This document shows, piece by piece, positions 1-12,391 of a stretch of DNA of 64,000 nt. Within the stretch, counting starts at the first letter, position 1, and every line of letters begins with the position of its first letter. The notes beneath the pieces were generated by a model. The model made no database searches. It had not been told where the DNA came from and worked only from the letters and a program-made list of their open reading frames with translations. This DNA comes from Cyathus striatus (lineage: Eukaryota > Basidiomycota > Agaricomycetes > Agaricales > Nidulariaceae). The translations under genes and the position numbers were made by a program. The DNA lies in the NCBI GenBank assembly GCA_025738555.1, contig JAOVFP010000002.1, positions 5,084,001 through 5,148,000 of the forward strand. Reading direction: 5' to 3'.

Positions 1-493
1 GCCAAATATGGTAGCTCTTCAAAGGAGTTATTTAAAAGTTAAAAATTAAATGAAACGGTAGAATACTCACTGTATCCAGCATCTTCTCAGCTAGACTTAC
101 TGGAATCCTGAGAGTGACCCAATCCTGAGCTGGGGATCGAGAAAGATCAGCCTCAGTAATACCATGAGAAAAGAGCCATTTGTTGACAGCTTCAACGCTT
201 TCTGGATGGGGGGCGACAAGTTCCTCTACTTGTTCTTTCGTTAGATGCTGTCCATATCTCGCGTGGTCGGGATCACTAATTTCATACAAATGCTCCTCCA
301 AGATGTTGAATTGAGACTGTGGAAGACCAATACGAAGCACTATGTTGTGATCAGGAGAGGGTGCACTATGTTTCACCCAGTTACGAGGAGATGTGATCGT
401 CTCCTTAACCTTGAAGGCATAGTCCTGAGTTGGCAGTGCAGCGACCAAAGACGCAGAAAGTGCGAGAGTGACGACGCCACGGAGAGTCCACAT
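1..493 (-). CDS. Secreted S53 sedolisin (tripeptidyl-peptidase-like), 5' end only
   Basis: Secreted acid serine peptidase of the sedolisin family. Only the signal peptide and activation propeptide are in the window; the catalytic domain lies beyond the left edge. The ATG at 493 is the first true ATG and opens a hydrophobic signal sequence (WTLRGVVTLALSASLVAALP). The Pro-kumamolisin-type propeptide follows, with the family signatures RIGLPQSQFNILEEHLYEIS, HARYGQHLTKEQ and DWVTLRIPVSLAEKML. Exon 1 ends at 71 with a GTGAGT donor; the intron covers 17-70, and exon 2 restarts at 16 with SYHIW, which fits the xYHVY motif of the family. No lesion is visible. It is a close paralogue of the pseudogene at 4,979-7,416. 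The likely role is extracellular protein digestion. Confidence 0.9.
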
Positions 494-539
494 AATGGGC
501 TGAGGCAAGGCTGAGACAAATGAATATGAAGGCGATTTG

Positions 540-547
540 TATTTATA
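540..547 (-). promoter_or_regulatory. TATA box of the S53 sedolisin gene
   Basis: Read on the minus strand this is TATAAATA, about 47 bp upstream of the ATG at 493, a usual distance for a highly expressed fungal secreted-enzyme gene. Assigned by position and sequence only. Confidence 0.55.
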
Positions 548-1502
548 CCATTACGCGTCCTTTAGTCAGGAACCAGGAATGAATACGAAGAAGTATCGCC
601 CCCACGTCATTTTTTAGTCCGAACTTCGCGTAAGAAGAGCTATCGGATACTCATAAAGGACACACATGGTACAAGCTTAGTTCGGTCTCACGACGTATAT
701 TTTTGGTTCGAGTAGAGCGATATATGACACAAATAGGGCGCTGTATATGAGCGGATGAGACGTTCCGTGCATGAGGAAGTAGCTGCGCTGTTGTTTTTAA
801 GTAGTAATTAAATTTGGGGTTTCATGTGGCCAGGGAAAGCCAAGGAAAGCGAGCCCAAAGCCAGCCTAATGCCGCTCGAGAGCCCCATAGTTTGACTCAC
901 TAGGTTATACGTACACGGTATACCGCTCGACTGCTTCTCAACAGTCTGCGACTAGCAGGAAAAACGACCTCTTTCTGGATTAATAATAATATGATCTTCG
1001 CCGAAGGCGTTCTCCCCAAGTGGGTTCGCGAGGTAGGAGCTAAGCAGTTAAGATGCAAAGTAGACTCTAGAGAGTTCCACAAGCAACATGCACTGCTGCA
1101 TGATTTCCAGGCTGTCAAAAGTTGCACCAGGTATAAATGCATCAGGTGGTTTAGTGATGGCCGCCGTCAGCTTGAACATAGGGGATTATTACGGGATCGC
1201 GGTGGCAAATGGTCGAACGGGTACATGCTTACATCGATGCGTAACACGCGTGAACAAGGACGTCTATATTGGTCTGATACATTTCCGAAGCATATAATTA
1301 CATAATCAATACATTTATTTACTATCAAGGACGATGGTAAATAAATCACCTCACAACTTAATCATAGTTGATTCTGAGTAACGCGTGACGCGCCTCATCT
1401 ACCGAGACTGCTTAAGTCTGGACTTTGTCTTCCCAATCCCTTATCACTGCACGCGTCTGCCAGCTCATCGTCGTCCTCGCTGAGCAAAGACTTTTCCCAA
1501 CG
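548..1502. other. Divergent intergenic region
   Basis: About 950 bp between the sedolisin (-) and the SAM-domain gene (+). The reading frames inside it show no family signature or plausible splice structure, so I call no gene. It presumably carries both upstream regulatory regions. Confidence 0.5.
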
Positions 1503-4500
1503 ATGAGCACCATCAAGGTTGCTCACCAGCCCTCTAATGCCCCCCCGGGAAGTACATTCATGTCTGGCAGCACCAGCCAAAGCAACGCGAATAAAACCAA
1601 CAATGGCAGCGGGCATTCATTCCCCGCAGCCCTGCATTCCCCGACAAAGGACGCGTTGAGACCCAACGCACACCCCTACGCTATCAAGACGACGTCTACT
1701 GCTCTTCTATCACGATCTAATTCTTCACCACAACATAATGCTGCTGTGCAGCATCACTACATTCCCCAGCCACCTCCATCTCCAATTAAGGACAAACCTG
1801 AAGATCACAAGTACGGCGGGGGGCGGCACCGGTACAGCAGGAGCCTCACCAATACTGATTTGCCCCGTCCGCTTCCCGTACCGGTCGGTTATCCGAGTTC
1901 TAGCCCAACGCATGCCGATTTCGCCTCCGATGATTTTACTATTGGGATCCAACAAACCGGAGGAGAGAAAGATCATAAACGCTTCGGAACGCTCCCTACG
2001 TCGATATCCTCGCCTATACCTGTTGCATCCATTCCCACAGAACTAGGCCTCCCTAGTGATCCAAAGTTATGGACTCCTTCGCACCTAGCCACTTTCTTGG
2101 CCACGCCTTTTGGATTGCGTGGCCTGAGGGATGCTCAGGAAGCGAAATCTGTTGCCGACTTTGTGGAGGACAAGAAGGTTTCTGGGCGAGCTTTTTTGAG
2201 GCTCAATGAAGACGATCTCGAAAGGTATGTAACGTATTTTTTGTGCTTTCGAATTATTTGTTTTTTTTCTGTTTTGTTCATCATGTTCAATTTGCTGTTG
2301 TTCATCCTTTCATGTGATATATATTTATCTGTCTCGCCCTCTGCCTTCTCCTTCCATAGCATTCATTGCGTTGCCTTGCTGGGAACCCTCGTGTAATCTC
2401 CATTAGCATCCTATCTCATCTATTGTAAATTGGACTTTCCGTGTTAATAATTCCTTTAGGCATGCCCTACCTCCTACTTGGCGCCTTGCCCTCCTCACCT
2501 CCAGCCGCGACCTGCGTCAGTCCCAACTCCAAAAACGTATCTGGGGCTCTTCCTCTTCTAGTGTATCATACACCAACGCAAGCTACGTTCACCCTTCTCG
2601 CACACGGACGCGTTCAGATTCAATGTCTAGTGATATGTCAGATGCTAGCGGGCACAGTAGTGTGTCGGCTTCATCTTCCAAAAGCGGTACAGGAGACCGT
2701 GGACGAGGCGAAAATGGGAGGGTGAAGGGTATGGTGCAGAATTTTGAGAGGTCTTCGAGTATTGATGAAGGATCTGATTTGAGGTTGGAGGGGCCTCGCT
2801 ATTCTAGGTCTTTGTCGCCTAACAAAAGGACATCCATAAATTCAAATTCTGGTACTGGTGTCTCACGATCTAGGCCAGGTAGTGCTATATTTCCCAGTCA
2901 GACTGGAGGATCCTTTCCTGCGTATCCTAAAGGCGACTACGTACCTGAACGAAGAGGAAGTGAATCCCCTGAAACGATCCACAGTGATGCACAGTGGCTC
3001 CTTTCAGCGTCACGGAGCACTGAAAGTGCGAAGAAAGAGCCGAGACTGCTGCCTTATCCTCCTGTCCCCCCTGTCATGTCTCCCGCAAATACGGGAAGCG
3101 CATATGGGACCTTTAGTCCACAGGTTACGGGTTGTGAAAGAGAGTTCACACCTCAAGCCACAGGTGGCGCTTTTCCACATTCGCAACCTCTTGGCCCTTT
3201 TACTCAAACTTTTATCCCTCAAGTTCACTCTTATGACTACGCCCTAGCGTCTGTACATCCTGCATCCAGTCATGGAGATCTCGAGCGTTCAGGTTCACTA
3301 CCGAATCCTTCCTCTCTAGGACATGAGTATACAGGAGTTGAAGGACGACCTCTACCGTATCCACCATATGAAGCACAGTTTTATCAGTCCCACATTACCG
3401 GCAACTCTGTCGTCTCTCAGATTAATCAAACGGATACAGAGGGCTCGGTGGCAGGTTATGATACCGCTCGGGACACGGATACGGAGACCGCAGGGTACGA
3501 TACTGCGCAATCATCCGCCGATATTCCTCTCCGTAATAAGAAGCAATCAATTCAATACGAGGAAGAGCCCACCATTGAAGAACTCCTTGCCTCCGAATCT
3601 GGGGCATCTAAGGGTGCAGAAGCATGGGAACTCGAGTTGGGTGACACTGTAAAGAAAATTAGTTCATCCGGACGGGTAACCGGACGCACAGGGAGACAGG
3701 GGAAGAGTACAAGAAAGGGTGTCGGCGTCGAGGGGATGTTTGTTAATGAAGAACAGAAGGGGAAAGATAGCAAGAGAGAGATCTCAGCTGATGTACTGGG
3801 CGTTTCCGCTAATGCTGCTCTCGAGGGCGGAAAGGCACCAGATGTAGTGGAGAGCTTAACACCATTGATGAATGAGACCCCCACTATTCCGGAGGAAGAA
3901 CTTGAACAAAGACGCCAGGAAGCCTACAATCTGGAGCAGGAGATGAAGAGAGAAAGAGAGCGCTTGGATGCCATGGAACTAGAGCGGCAGCGGAATCTTG
4001 AGCGAGAGAGGTTGGCATTGGAGGAGCAAGAAAGGTTAGAGAGAGTACAGAGCAAGGCTACAGAGCAAGAGGCCGCAGACACTGACGTTAGGGTGGAAAT
4101 ATTACCTAGGGATCAAGCTCAACTTTCTGCACCTTCAGCGGAACAAGATTCCTATGCTCAGGAATCCCTTGAACAACAGCGCCAATTACAGGAACTCGAG
4201 TTGCAGGAATGTCTCCTTTGCTCCGAAATCAGTGACACTCGACGCATGGCGGAGGAACTTAAATCTCGCTTAGAGATGGTTGAAAAGAAAATTGAAGGGA
4301 TGGAGAAACGCGAACGTCAATGTTCCCAAGAGCACCAACAGCTCTCTTCCCAGTCACCCTCCGAATCTACGTCACTTTCCTCTTTTCTAGTTGGTGCCGT
4401 CCGCAAAACGCTTAGGACAGTGGTGGTGCCCATTTTGGGAGATCGTACGCCGGGAATCGTAGCTGATTTCGTTGGTTTGCAGCAAAACATACCTGCGCCG

Positions 4501-4647
4501 CCTCTAGAACGTCGAAGGAGAAGGGATGTCATACTTTCAAAGGGAGGGTATGTTGTTCTGTTTAGTATCGGGATGTGTGCGGTTGTGCTCAGAGTTTTAT
4601 TGCGGAGAGCTGCTATATTTGGTGGAAAGAGGCTGGGTGCTCGGTGA
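1503..4647 (+). CDS. SAM-domain, coiled-coil, tail-anchored membrane protein
   Basis: Two exons, 1503-2224 and 2460-4647, give 969 residues. The frame is open upstream of 1503 but has no ATG there, so the start is MSTIKVAHQ. Residues about 1-185 are Ser/Pro-rich and disordered. A sterile alpha motif domain covers about 188-272 (LWTPSHLATF, then KVSGRAFLRLNEDDLE) and is split by the intron after LER. A long low-complexity region follows. A strong Glu/Arg-rich coiled coil lies at about 719-858, and a single hydrophobic helix (YVVLFSIGMCAVVLRVLL) at about 937-956 sits just before the end. The layout suggests a tail-anchored scaffold that oligomerises through SAM and the coiled coil on an internal membrane. 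I do not recognise a named orthologue. The intron is long (235 nt) for this genome. Confidence 0.85.
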
Positions 4648-4978
4648 CGTTTCCTATGGGCTCCGCTATCTTTTTTGTCTGTCTTGCTTGCTTTTTTACT
4701 TTTGTTATGTCATGTCCTGCTCTCCACTTGCTTGCCTTTTTTCGATCCTCCTCGTTTCTCTCACAATCTGCTACCCATTCTGTTTACCTTTCATTGTTTT
4801 ACTCATGAATTGCTTTCACAATATTCTACGATCTCTTACGATTTCACGACAGCTTACGATACATAGTATACAAAATGCGTACAAATCCAACCGCAGTGCT
4901 AGAGCTTGTTAGTCACTTTGTAGTCATGGCTTGCGAGCATTGTTAATCTGCACAACTTTATCAGCATAAAGGTACATA
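4648..4978. other. Convergent 3' intergenic region
   Basis: About 330 bp of T-rich sequence between the stop codons of the SAM gene (+) and the sedolisin pseudogene (-). It should hold both 3' UTRs and polyadenylation signals. Nothing else is seen. Confidence 0.5.
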
Positions 4979-7416
4979 TTATACTAGGAGGTTCTTCAGT
5001 TTTTCGAAGTTAGGTGTCCCGAGTCCAGTAACTAGAAAACAGATAGTCCTGCTGTCATAAAAAGAAAGATTTGCCTACTAGGGTCCCAGCCCGTAGTTGC
5101 CTACAGTCGACTCCTGATAAGAAAAAATAAAATATGTTATACTTTTAAGACGGGACTTACGCCGAATCCGGGTGTGCCACAGCCAGGGTTGTTCCCCGCA
5201 GCAATGTCATTGAAGCCACTAACGCCAAGTGTGTATATGAGAGGATTTAAAAAGCCTAATGGTGGGTGGCCTTTAGCAAGTCGGGCATCATTCAGAAGAG
5301 CAACAACAGCGGCGAATGTAGGAGCAGAGGCCGACGTTCCACCAATTGAAACTGCGCGGCCTTGAGCCGAGACATCAGGAATACCCTAGCGAAGAGGTTA
5401 TCGTATGGATGCGAAATAGGTATAAGGATCCGCACCCTTCCATTTCTACGCAAATGTAATAAGCATAAATTGATCCGAAAATATGATAAACTAGACTTAC
5501 TTGTTCCACAACCCCGTGTACGTATCCTTAGGAAGTTTCCTCACGAAAGGATCAATAGCAAGTTTTTGGTAAAGGGGGCGCTCAAACTAATCCATGGCTT
5601 TGGTAAGTATAAGCATAAAAACAAGTTAATTAGAACGAACGTAGTCACTGAACCCTCCCCCCGAGAAGTATACTGCGGATTCGGGGACGTTGTTGGTCCC
5701 CCCGACAGCAGTAACACTAATCAAATAGTAAGCAACGTGTTTAATCATGAAATAGATGTCATTTACTAAGGACAGCTATCAGGGAGCGATAAGTATATGA
5801 GCGCATAATCTCTGGCAAACATGATGTACGTACGCAGTGGGGAACACGGGCTGGAATCGTGTAATGTTGCGACCATCATTTGTAAGACACTCCTGGGTAG
5901 CGGGATCAGAGTTTCCGTCGCCAACTCCTCCGTCACCAGAAGAGAACATGAAGGAGACACCGCGAACACCTGAAGTGGACATACATGTTAGCTCCCTTAC
6001 ATCTCTAAACAATCAAGAGAAAGATTGCTAACCAAGTAGTGCAATTCCATTACACACACGCTTAGCGTAACTTTCAGGAACTAGCCCTCACTTAGCGACC
6101 TACACTTATAAAACAGCGCTGCAAACATACCAGTTTGTTCAGCTTCACCATAGCTGGTAGAGATGGACAAAGGAACATTGGAGTGGCTAAGGACATAATC
6201 GAGCCACTGAATGTCCTGTTAACTGGGTTCTTGGGTTACATGTGTGTCCACTCACATCAGCATATGGTTCTGCATAAAAATACATAAAAATCAAATCTTT
6301 AAAGTGATTCGGGTGGTTCACATACCGTTAGAATTAGTTTGAGTTGTTAGGTCTGAGTTAAAGGGTGGCCTTCCAGGAGTTGATCAGAACGTGCCAGGAG
6401 TAGGGTATGAGAGACCATAAGCAAACGGGACATCGAGGTTAGCCTCAAGTCCAGCCTCTGCAAAGTCTGGTTGTTCAAGCCACCTATAACAGATGTTAGA
6501 TTTTAGTAAGCATTTCATAAGGAGTTGCATTACCATTGACGGATATAAACTTGAAGGTAGAGCTGAGAGTTTCAGGAAGTTGCTCAGCGTAAAAAGAATG
6601 TAAATCCTGGATATTCGCAAACTGCTCGAGATATCCAGTGGTACCAATGGAGTTCTTCGCAGCCTTGGGAACATAGCCTGCAGTCTTGTACAACTGTTGG
6701 AGACAACTAATGGTAATAGAGTTGTTGCAACTGCTGTCAACAGAGGTCGTGGAAAGCTTGTTTGCGGCAACCGCCACGCTGTCGGTAAAAGTCTTTTCCT
6801 CCTCAAAGTCTTCTCACTTCAGTGTCGACTTCATGGTTTTCCAAAGCGCAAATATGGTAGTGGGCTGAACAACATCAACGTGATCATGGAGATGGGCAGG
6901 AAGGCTGTAGCTGGTTGTGCGAACAAGATGTTCACCGCTTTCAAGATGCTTCTAAACATGATATATCTACGTTAAAAGAAGTTACGTTACATATATTTCA
7001 CATTCTCGATTGAAAATAACTCACCGTATTCAGCATGGACTCTGCAAGACGAACTGGAACTTTCAGCATCACCCAGTCCTTTGCAGGCAAGCGACCCAAG
7101 GCGGAAGGCTCCAGACCATGACTAGAAAGCCATTCGTCTACGAGTTCAACACTCCCTGGACGAGAGGCAACAAGTGCCTTAGCTTCCTCCTTGGAGAGAT
7201 GGGCACCGTAGCGCTCATGGAAGGGATCACTGACTTCGTAAAGGTGGCTTCTAAAGTCGCAAAGTGAGGCTGCGGAAGTCCAACACGAAGCTCGATTTCG
7301 TGGTCAGCCGAAGCGAAGCCAACCTTCTCCCAGTTACGGGGAGTGACCTGAACATGTGGGATAGCGCCGGCCGAAGAAATGGCTACAGCCAGGAAACAAG
7401 AAATGAAGAGCTTCAT
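4979..7416 (-). pseudogene. S53 sedolisin pseudogene with at least four lesions
   Basis: The whole sedolisin architecture can be followed on the minus strand: signal peptide (MKLFISCFLAVAISSAGAIP, ATG at 7416), propeptide, catalytic core with [12 protein letters not shown] near 5,930, the SGTSA-type serine motif GGTSASAPTF (Ser codon about 5,332-5,334), and the C-terminal TGLGTPNFEKL ending in TAA at 4979. About ten exons are recognisable. It cannot encode an enzyme as read. One base is missing in the propeptide near 7,245-7,252. In-frame stops are TAG at 6952-6954 (where the family has Tyr, YHVY), TGA at 6814-6816 and TGA at 6384-6386 (after PTPGTF). Another one-base shift lies near 6,465 within GGLNNQ. 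Exon borders and GT/AG sites are mostly intact, so the decay looks recent. The TGA at 6814 could alternatively fall in a very short 39-nt intron; the other lesions cannot be explained that way. Confidence 0.9.
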
Positions 7417-7465
7417 CCTTGGTGATCGTGAGATGATTCTGAGGTTCCCTAGAAGTATGGCCCCG

Positions 7466-7472
7466 TTTTATA
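7466..7472 (-). promoter_or_regulatory. TATA box upstream of the sedolisin pseudogene
   Basis: Reads TATAAAA on the minus strand, 50 bp upstream of the ATG at 7416, matching the spacing seen in the intact paralogue at 493. Confidence 0.45.
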
Positions 7473-8114
7473 GAGAAAGTACGCCCTCGTAATCCGTCGA
7501 CATTATGGGTAATCTCAAGGAGCGAAGGATCCACGCGGTATTTCCGGGTTTGCAACGCATTATACAGCTAGGGGCATCTATTCTCCGCAATATTATCTGG
7601 AGATGACCTGAAAATCACCTATCAAATGGAATGGGAAGGTTGCTAGCACATGTACTGAAATCTTGGCGGTCTACCGTTTGTAACTTTCAACGTGTGAAGC
7701 TTTGAGGTCCGACAATCCGCGCATGGCCGACCACTAGACTGTTAGCGCTTTACCTGTTGTGATATGATTCTCATTCCAAAAAATTCAGTTGACAGAAAAA
7801 CCTGGTTCAAGACTTCAAGCTTCAAGTTGACATCACCAGGTAGTATATGATGGTTACGAGACAGAGAAGGCAAGTGGGGTTTAAAGGGGAGATATTTCAT
7901 AAGAAACCTCGTATACTAGACTACAGCAGCATCTTGGCAGCATCAGAATTCGGAAATTTAGACTAAAAAAGAAAAGGATGGGTGATACAAGGTGATGCAT
8001 AGGCAGACGAATCAAAGATGAATTGATCGTTTTGTTTCCGTTGTTTGCACGTGTTGTCTTTGGCCTTCAAGCATCTATCTCTGAAATTTTGAATCAACAT
8101 CTTAAGCAACAAAA
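7473..8114. other. Divergent intergenic region before eIF3m
   Basis: About 640 bp between the sedolisin pseudogene and eIF3m. I see no gene-like frame. It contains the eIF3m upstream region. Confidence 0.4.
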
Positions 8115-9710
8115 ATGGTCAACACAGCAGATTCTGTGTCTATATTCGCAGAGGGGACCTTCGAAGAGCAGGTAAGCCAATAAAAGACACCGCTTCTTTA
8201 AACAAAACTAAAATTTATCCTTAGATCCAGGAATTGGTTGTGTACATTGCTAGAAATCGATCAGAAGAAGAACGGACTGCTTTCATCGCCCCATTCCAAG
8301 CTGCTGTAACCACCAAAGACGGACAGAAGCCCTTTGACCAGGATGAAGAGAGGCGCAAGAAAGTTTTCGGGATGGTACTGGCTGAGGTAACTGCGTTGGG
8401 AGAGGGTAATGACAAAGGTGCGTTTCGGCTGAATTGCTGTCGCTTGCTATTCATCCCATGCGTACCGACTTTTCTAGAGGCTGAAGGTTTTTTCAACTTG
8501 GTATTCGCACATTTGTTCAACCTATACTCTCCCGAATCGTCAGAAGCAACTGAATATGTACAATCGCTTCTGACAACTCTTTCGACTCCATCACCCAACC
8601 GTCTTTCCATAACCTACCGCATGTCTGTTTGTTATTTTCCAATGCATTTTCTCCTTTCGTAGCTTATACTGCAACAGACTCTCCAACCTTTTCAACGTGA
8701 TACCGCGCGTATCTCCTCTCCGCCTGGCTGTGTACCGAACACTCATGTCTCTCGCCACTGCTAATGACAACCTAGCCGCCCTACAAATTGAACAAGACGA
8801 AGTTAAAAAATGGCTCTCTGAGTGGAATATACCTGAGGAAGAGAAGGCCGCATTCTTGAAAAGCCTTGCCGATGCATATGCAACAACTGGCGAAATGTGA
8901 GCTACTCTGATTAGTGTAGGATTAATGGAGTTTTTCAATCTCATATGTGTCAATTGTAGCACGAAGTCCTACGATTATTCCTTTTCTTACGTCAAGGCCC
9001 TACCGGCTTCGTCGTCAGAAGCAAAATCTGCTGCAGTCGACCTCATTGCTACTGCTCTCCGTCTACCCAACATTTTCGACTTCGATCCCCTGTTCAAGCT
9101 TGACGCCATCATAGCTGTCAAGGATAACGAATTATTCTCCCTCCTCCAGATCTTCCTCAACAGTGGACTCCCGGAGTTTAGAGCTTGGATACAGAGTCAT
9201 CCTACTATCGCCGAAAAGTATAGTAAGCCAGCATGTATCCTTTTTTACTGACGGTTTCTAAATTTCACTAGATCTTGACGTAACTCAACTCGAACGTAAA
9301 ATCCGCCTTCTTACACTCGCTTCCCTTGGATTCAAGCACGTTGGCCTGAATCTCTCCTACACTGACATCGCAGAAGCTCTCCAAGTTGAACCTTCAGACG
9401 TCGAGAAATGGGTTATTGATGGTGAGAATACGTAAATCCTCACATCGAAAACAAAAATCTGATATGTAATTCTATAGTCATACGCGCCGGGCTTCTATGG
9501 GGTAAGCTTTCCCAAACCGCTCAAAGTCTCCATATCAGCCGGGCTACGCCTCGTACTTTCGAACGCGAGCAATGGGAAATCCTTGAGAAACGGTTATTAG
9601 CATGGAAGTCTGGGCTCGCGGGTGTCCTCGATGTTGTGGCAAATGCGAAGAGACTAACAGGTCATCTTCCAGCACAGCAACCTCAGCAGCCAGCTCCAGC
9701 TACAGCTTAG
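8115..9710 (+). CDS. Translation initiation factor eIF3 subunit M (PCI domain)
   Basis: Seven exons (8115-8171, 8225-8417, 8478-8622, 8663-8896, 8960-9222, 9272-9421, 9478-9710) splice in frame to 424 residues, the normal size of eIF3m. This subunit belongs to the PCI/MPN core of eIF3, which loads mRNA on the 40S ribosome in the cytosol. The N-terminal helical repeat includes VVYIARNRSEEERTAFIAPF. The C-terminal PCI domain shows LTLASLGFKHVGLNLSYTDI followed by VEKWVIDVIRAGLLWGKLSQ, typical of the winged-helix part. The start is the first ATG after a typical A-rich leader (CAAAAATGG). The 3' end faces the DUF2009 gene, 275 bp away. Confidence 0.95.
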
Positions 9711-9985
9711 TTCTCTCATGACATAAAATCACTTTTTGTATTCTTTTGCACAGCACGATGCATCTTAACCGATAGTCGTCTGGATAAATTGTGAAGCCAA
9801 AAATGATGCTATCTATGCCTTCCCACATAGTCCTGGATCAATTGCGTGATAGGTTCGGTTCATAAACCAGTTTAAAATTTCTACGTCTGTTCTGCAGAAA
9901 AGCACCCAATGCATTTCATTATAATCTATTTCCATGCTGTGTATGTAGGTGCAATGTGCTCCAATCATCAACGGTCTAATATCAA

Positions 9986-11611
9986 TTACCACTCCCCGTC
10001 GAACCCCACAAATCCTATTGAACATTTATTATCGCCAGTGATAATGTCATAAGAAAGGTGCTTACCAGTTAGCAAAAATATATGGAAATATCTCTTCTTT
10101 TCTAAAGACGAACACCAATTCCATGCACTCGTTAAACGGCCGTCAATGCAACTTCCAGCATCGAAAAAGTTATCGGCACCAGACCCATCAAATCCATGTC
10201 TAAAGAAATCGCCCAAAATTTCGCGTGTGCAATTCTCCACTGAACCAAACTCATCCTCGATATATGACTTCAGTGCAGGCTTCTGCGCAAGTGCGGGTAT
10301 TTGGGATAAAGTATTGCAGATAGGAAGCAAGATACGATAGATCTGAGTATATTTGTCGATAAATAACAGTGCATTAGGCACGTTATGGTCGCCCATGTGG
10401 ATGACACTGGATCCTATCCAGGTACCGACGCTCCGTTGTGCCTTGTGCAGGATAGAGTGCATCATGCGAGATGTCTTTGGTGCAGCTTGCACACGGTTGA
10501 GACCTTGCCCGGTGTCGCGAAGTCGGTAAGGAACATTTTCAGCCAAAAGGTCTTGCTCCGCCAATGACCACAAGTGGAACATGTCTAAATCAATGATTAA
10601 CGCGAAAAAAAACGACGAAAAAGGTTTTTATAAACTTACCATGGAGAATCTCGCGCCACAAAGTCAAGCTCTGCAGCACGTATGCATACTGCTTACTGTG
10701 GTCGTGCGACAGGCGCGCACCGCCTTTTCCACTGCGGATGGCAAGACTGCTCTTTGAGTCTTTTGTCTGGCTAGGGTGGAAGTATTCTTTGAGGTATCCA
10801 ATCATTCGCTCGCAGGGGTCACGATTGGCTCGTAAGAATGCGTGATTGTCACCAATGGAATAGAGACACTGGCGGACTTGCTCCTGAGGAAGGCCTTTGC
10901 GCTCGTAGCGTGAAGCTAATGTCTCGATGGCGCGCTCCTTGTTCCTGATGTCTTTCTGAACATCTCGACGAGAGCGTCCCTCGGAGTATATCTCCTTTGT
11001 GGCGACAGTGATAAGGTCGTCGCGCAGGAGTTCGAGAGCTTCATGTTGCTCCAGCACCGTATAGACAGTTCTTATAGGTTTTACACATGAGAAGCTAAGA
11101 AGCTCTTTTACTTCTGGTGTTTGACTATCCTACAATTATGTGAACAACAGAAAGAGAAATAAAACTCACTACAGCTCACCTGCAACAAATATATGAGTTT
11201 TCCGTAAGTGGTTCTCATCTTATCAGGGTTCATAATCTTATGTCGCCTGCCCAGTTCAAATATCTGTTGGTAAAACTCTGCGTTTGCCTGAAAGTCGCGA
11301 TCGGAAAACAATTCTTGTCCTTGCTTATAGTCAGCAGCAACAACGAGACCGGACATTATGGCACAGAGCTCGCGAATCTGGTGCACAATCCTTTTTGCCT
11401 TCGAAAGGCCAAAGCCAATAGTATCAATCTTATCGGTATATTCAGACACTTGCAAAGCGGCCTCCAGTAATCGTAGGAACTTGCGTTCCGCGAGGTTCAG
11501 CCGAACTGGAATGTATTTCGCCCGCTCAATGAACCACTCTCCTACACTTTCACCTACAGCTGGTTGAGCACCTGTTATTTCAAATGCAGTCCCTGAGGCG
11601 ACACGCTCCCA

Positions 11612-11651
<40 letters not shown>

Positions 11652-12176
11652 GAGCCAGCTTTAGCACCGTCAACTTTCATCTGCGTCGTGCCATTAGACC
11701 TAAGTATTTACAAAGCATCACTGAACGCGAAACGCACCGACTCGCCATCCGTCTCTTCCTTGTTCGCGGCATGTTCGGACTGATCGATCTTGGCCCTCTT
11801 CTGCAGCCCGGCAAGAGGCTTTACAGCATGTCTCTTCCTCGAGCCCTTCCTGTGCTGAGCAGCGAAGCAAACGTCACAATAGGGATCGGAGCAGGTCTCA
11901 CACATCACTTGTGCGGGCTGATCTAATGGAAGCACCTGAGTTAGTCACCTGCCTCAGTCTGGACATACTTGTCATGCGGTACTGACCTTCGCATTCTACG
12001 CAGTAGCCCTCCACAAGTGGCTTTTCGGTTTCCTCTTCGTCCCATCCAGTGGAGGCGGTGGCGACACCGAGAGATCCGGGGTGCTCGACGACTTGATGGT
12101 TCTCACTGAGGATATTTCGGAGGGAGAATGTTCCTGTTGGGCCGCTTTCTTCTTGGGGAGGGGGTGAAGCGGACAT
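9986..12176 (-). CDS. B-box zinc finger protein with DUF2009 (UPF0652) domain
   Basis: Multi-exon gene with the ATG at 12176 and the TAA at 9986. A B-box-like zinc-binding motif near residues 55-95 (YCVECEGQ, then VMCETCSDPYCDVCF and HRKGSRKRH) is split by an intron. A run of 13 Asp follows, then the long conserved DUF2009 region (DWERVASGTAFEITGAQP, REILHDMFHLWSLAEQDLLA, PNALLFIDKYTQIYRILLPI). It ends in the invariant-looking LLTGFVGFDGEW, rebuilt across a 47-nt intron at about 10,012-10,058. Splice phases agree at every junction I checked. DUF2009 proteins occur in fungi, plants and protists; I know of no established biochemical function. The acidic run is encoded by a perfect GAC microsatellite. 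Confidence 0.88.
11614..11651 (-). repeat. GAC trinucleotide microsatellite coding for poly-Asp
   Basis: Uninterrupted (GTC)n on the plus strand gives about 13 consecutive Asp codons in the DUF2009 gene. All are GAC, so the tract is length-unstable rather than codon-diversified. Confidence 0.9.
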
Positions 12177-12391
12177 TTTGATGAGGATTGGGGTAAGTTC
12201 AAGTCAAGTTCAAATGGCTGCAACGCTGAGTAGAGGGTAGAAAAATAATGCACGTGATCAAATGACGCGTAGATATGTACACGTGGAAAACGCCTGGAGA
12301 AATCACTTCCAGTATTCATTACTTGTCGCTACGATACTTAAGTCTTATAATCAAGCTATAATCTAAGCCCAAGAAACTTCCGTCCAAATGG

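Noticed and set aside
494..508. Five extra N-terminal residues for the sedolisin
   Set aside because: The codon at 508 is TTG, and the signal peptide starts naturally at the ATG at 493.
1425..1502. Upstream extension of the SAM-domain protein
   Set aside because: The frame is open but its first codon is TTG; the first ATG is at 1503.
5174..6031. Plus-strand open frames over the sedolisin pseudogene
   Set aside because: They are antisense shadows; the minus strand gives continuous S53 homology there.
6814..6816. This TGA as decisive proof of pseudogenisation by itself
   Set aside because: It could fall in a 39-nt intron with a GTGAGA donor; the pseudogene call rests on the other lesions.
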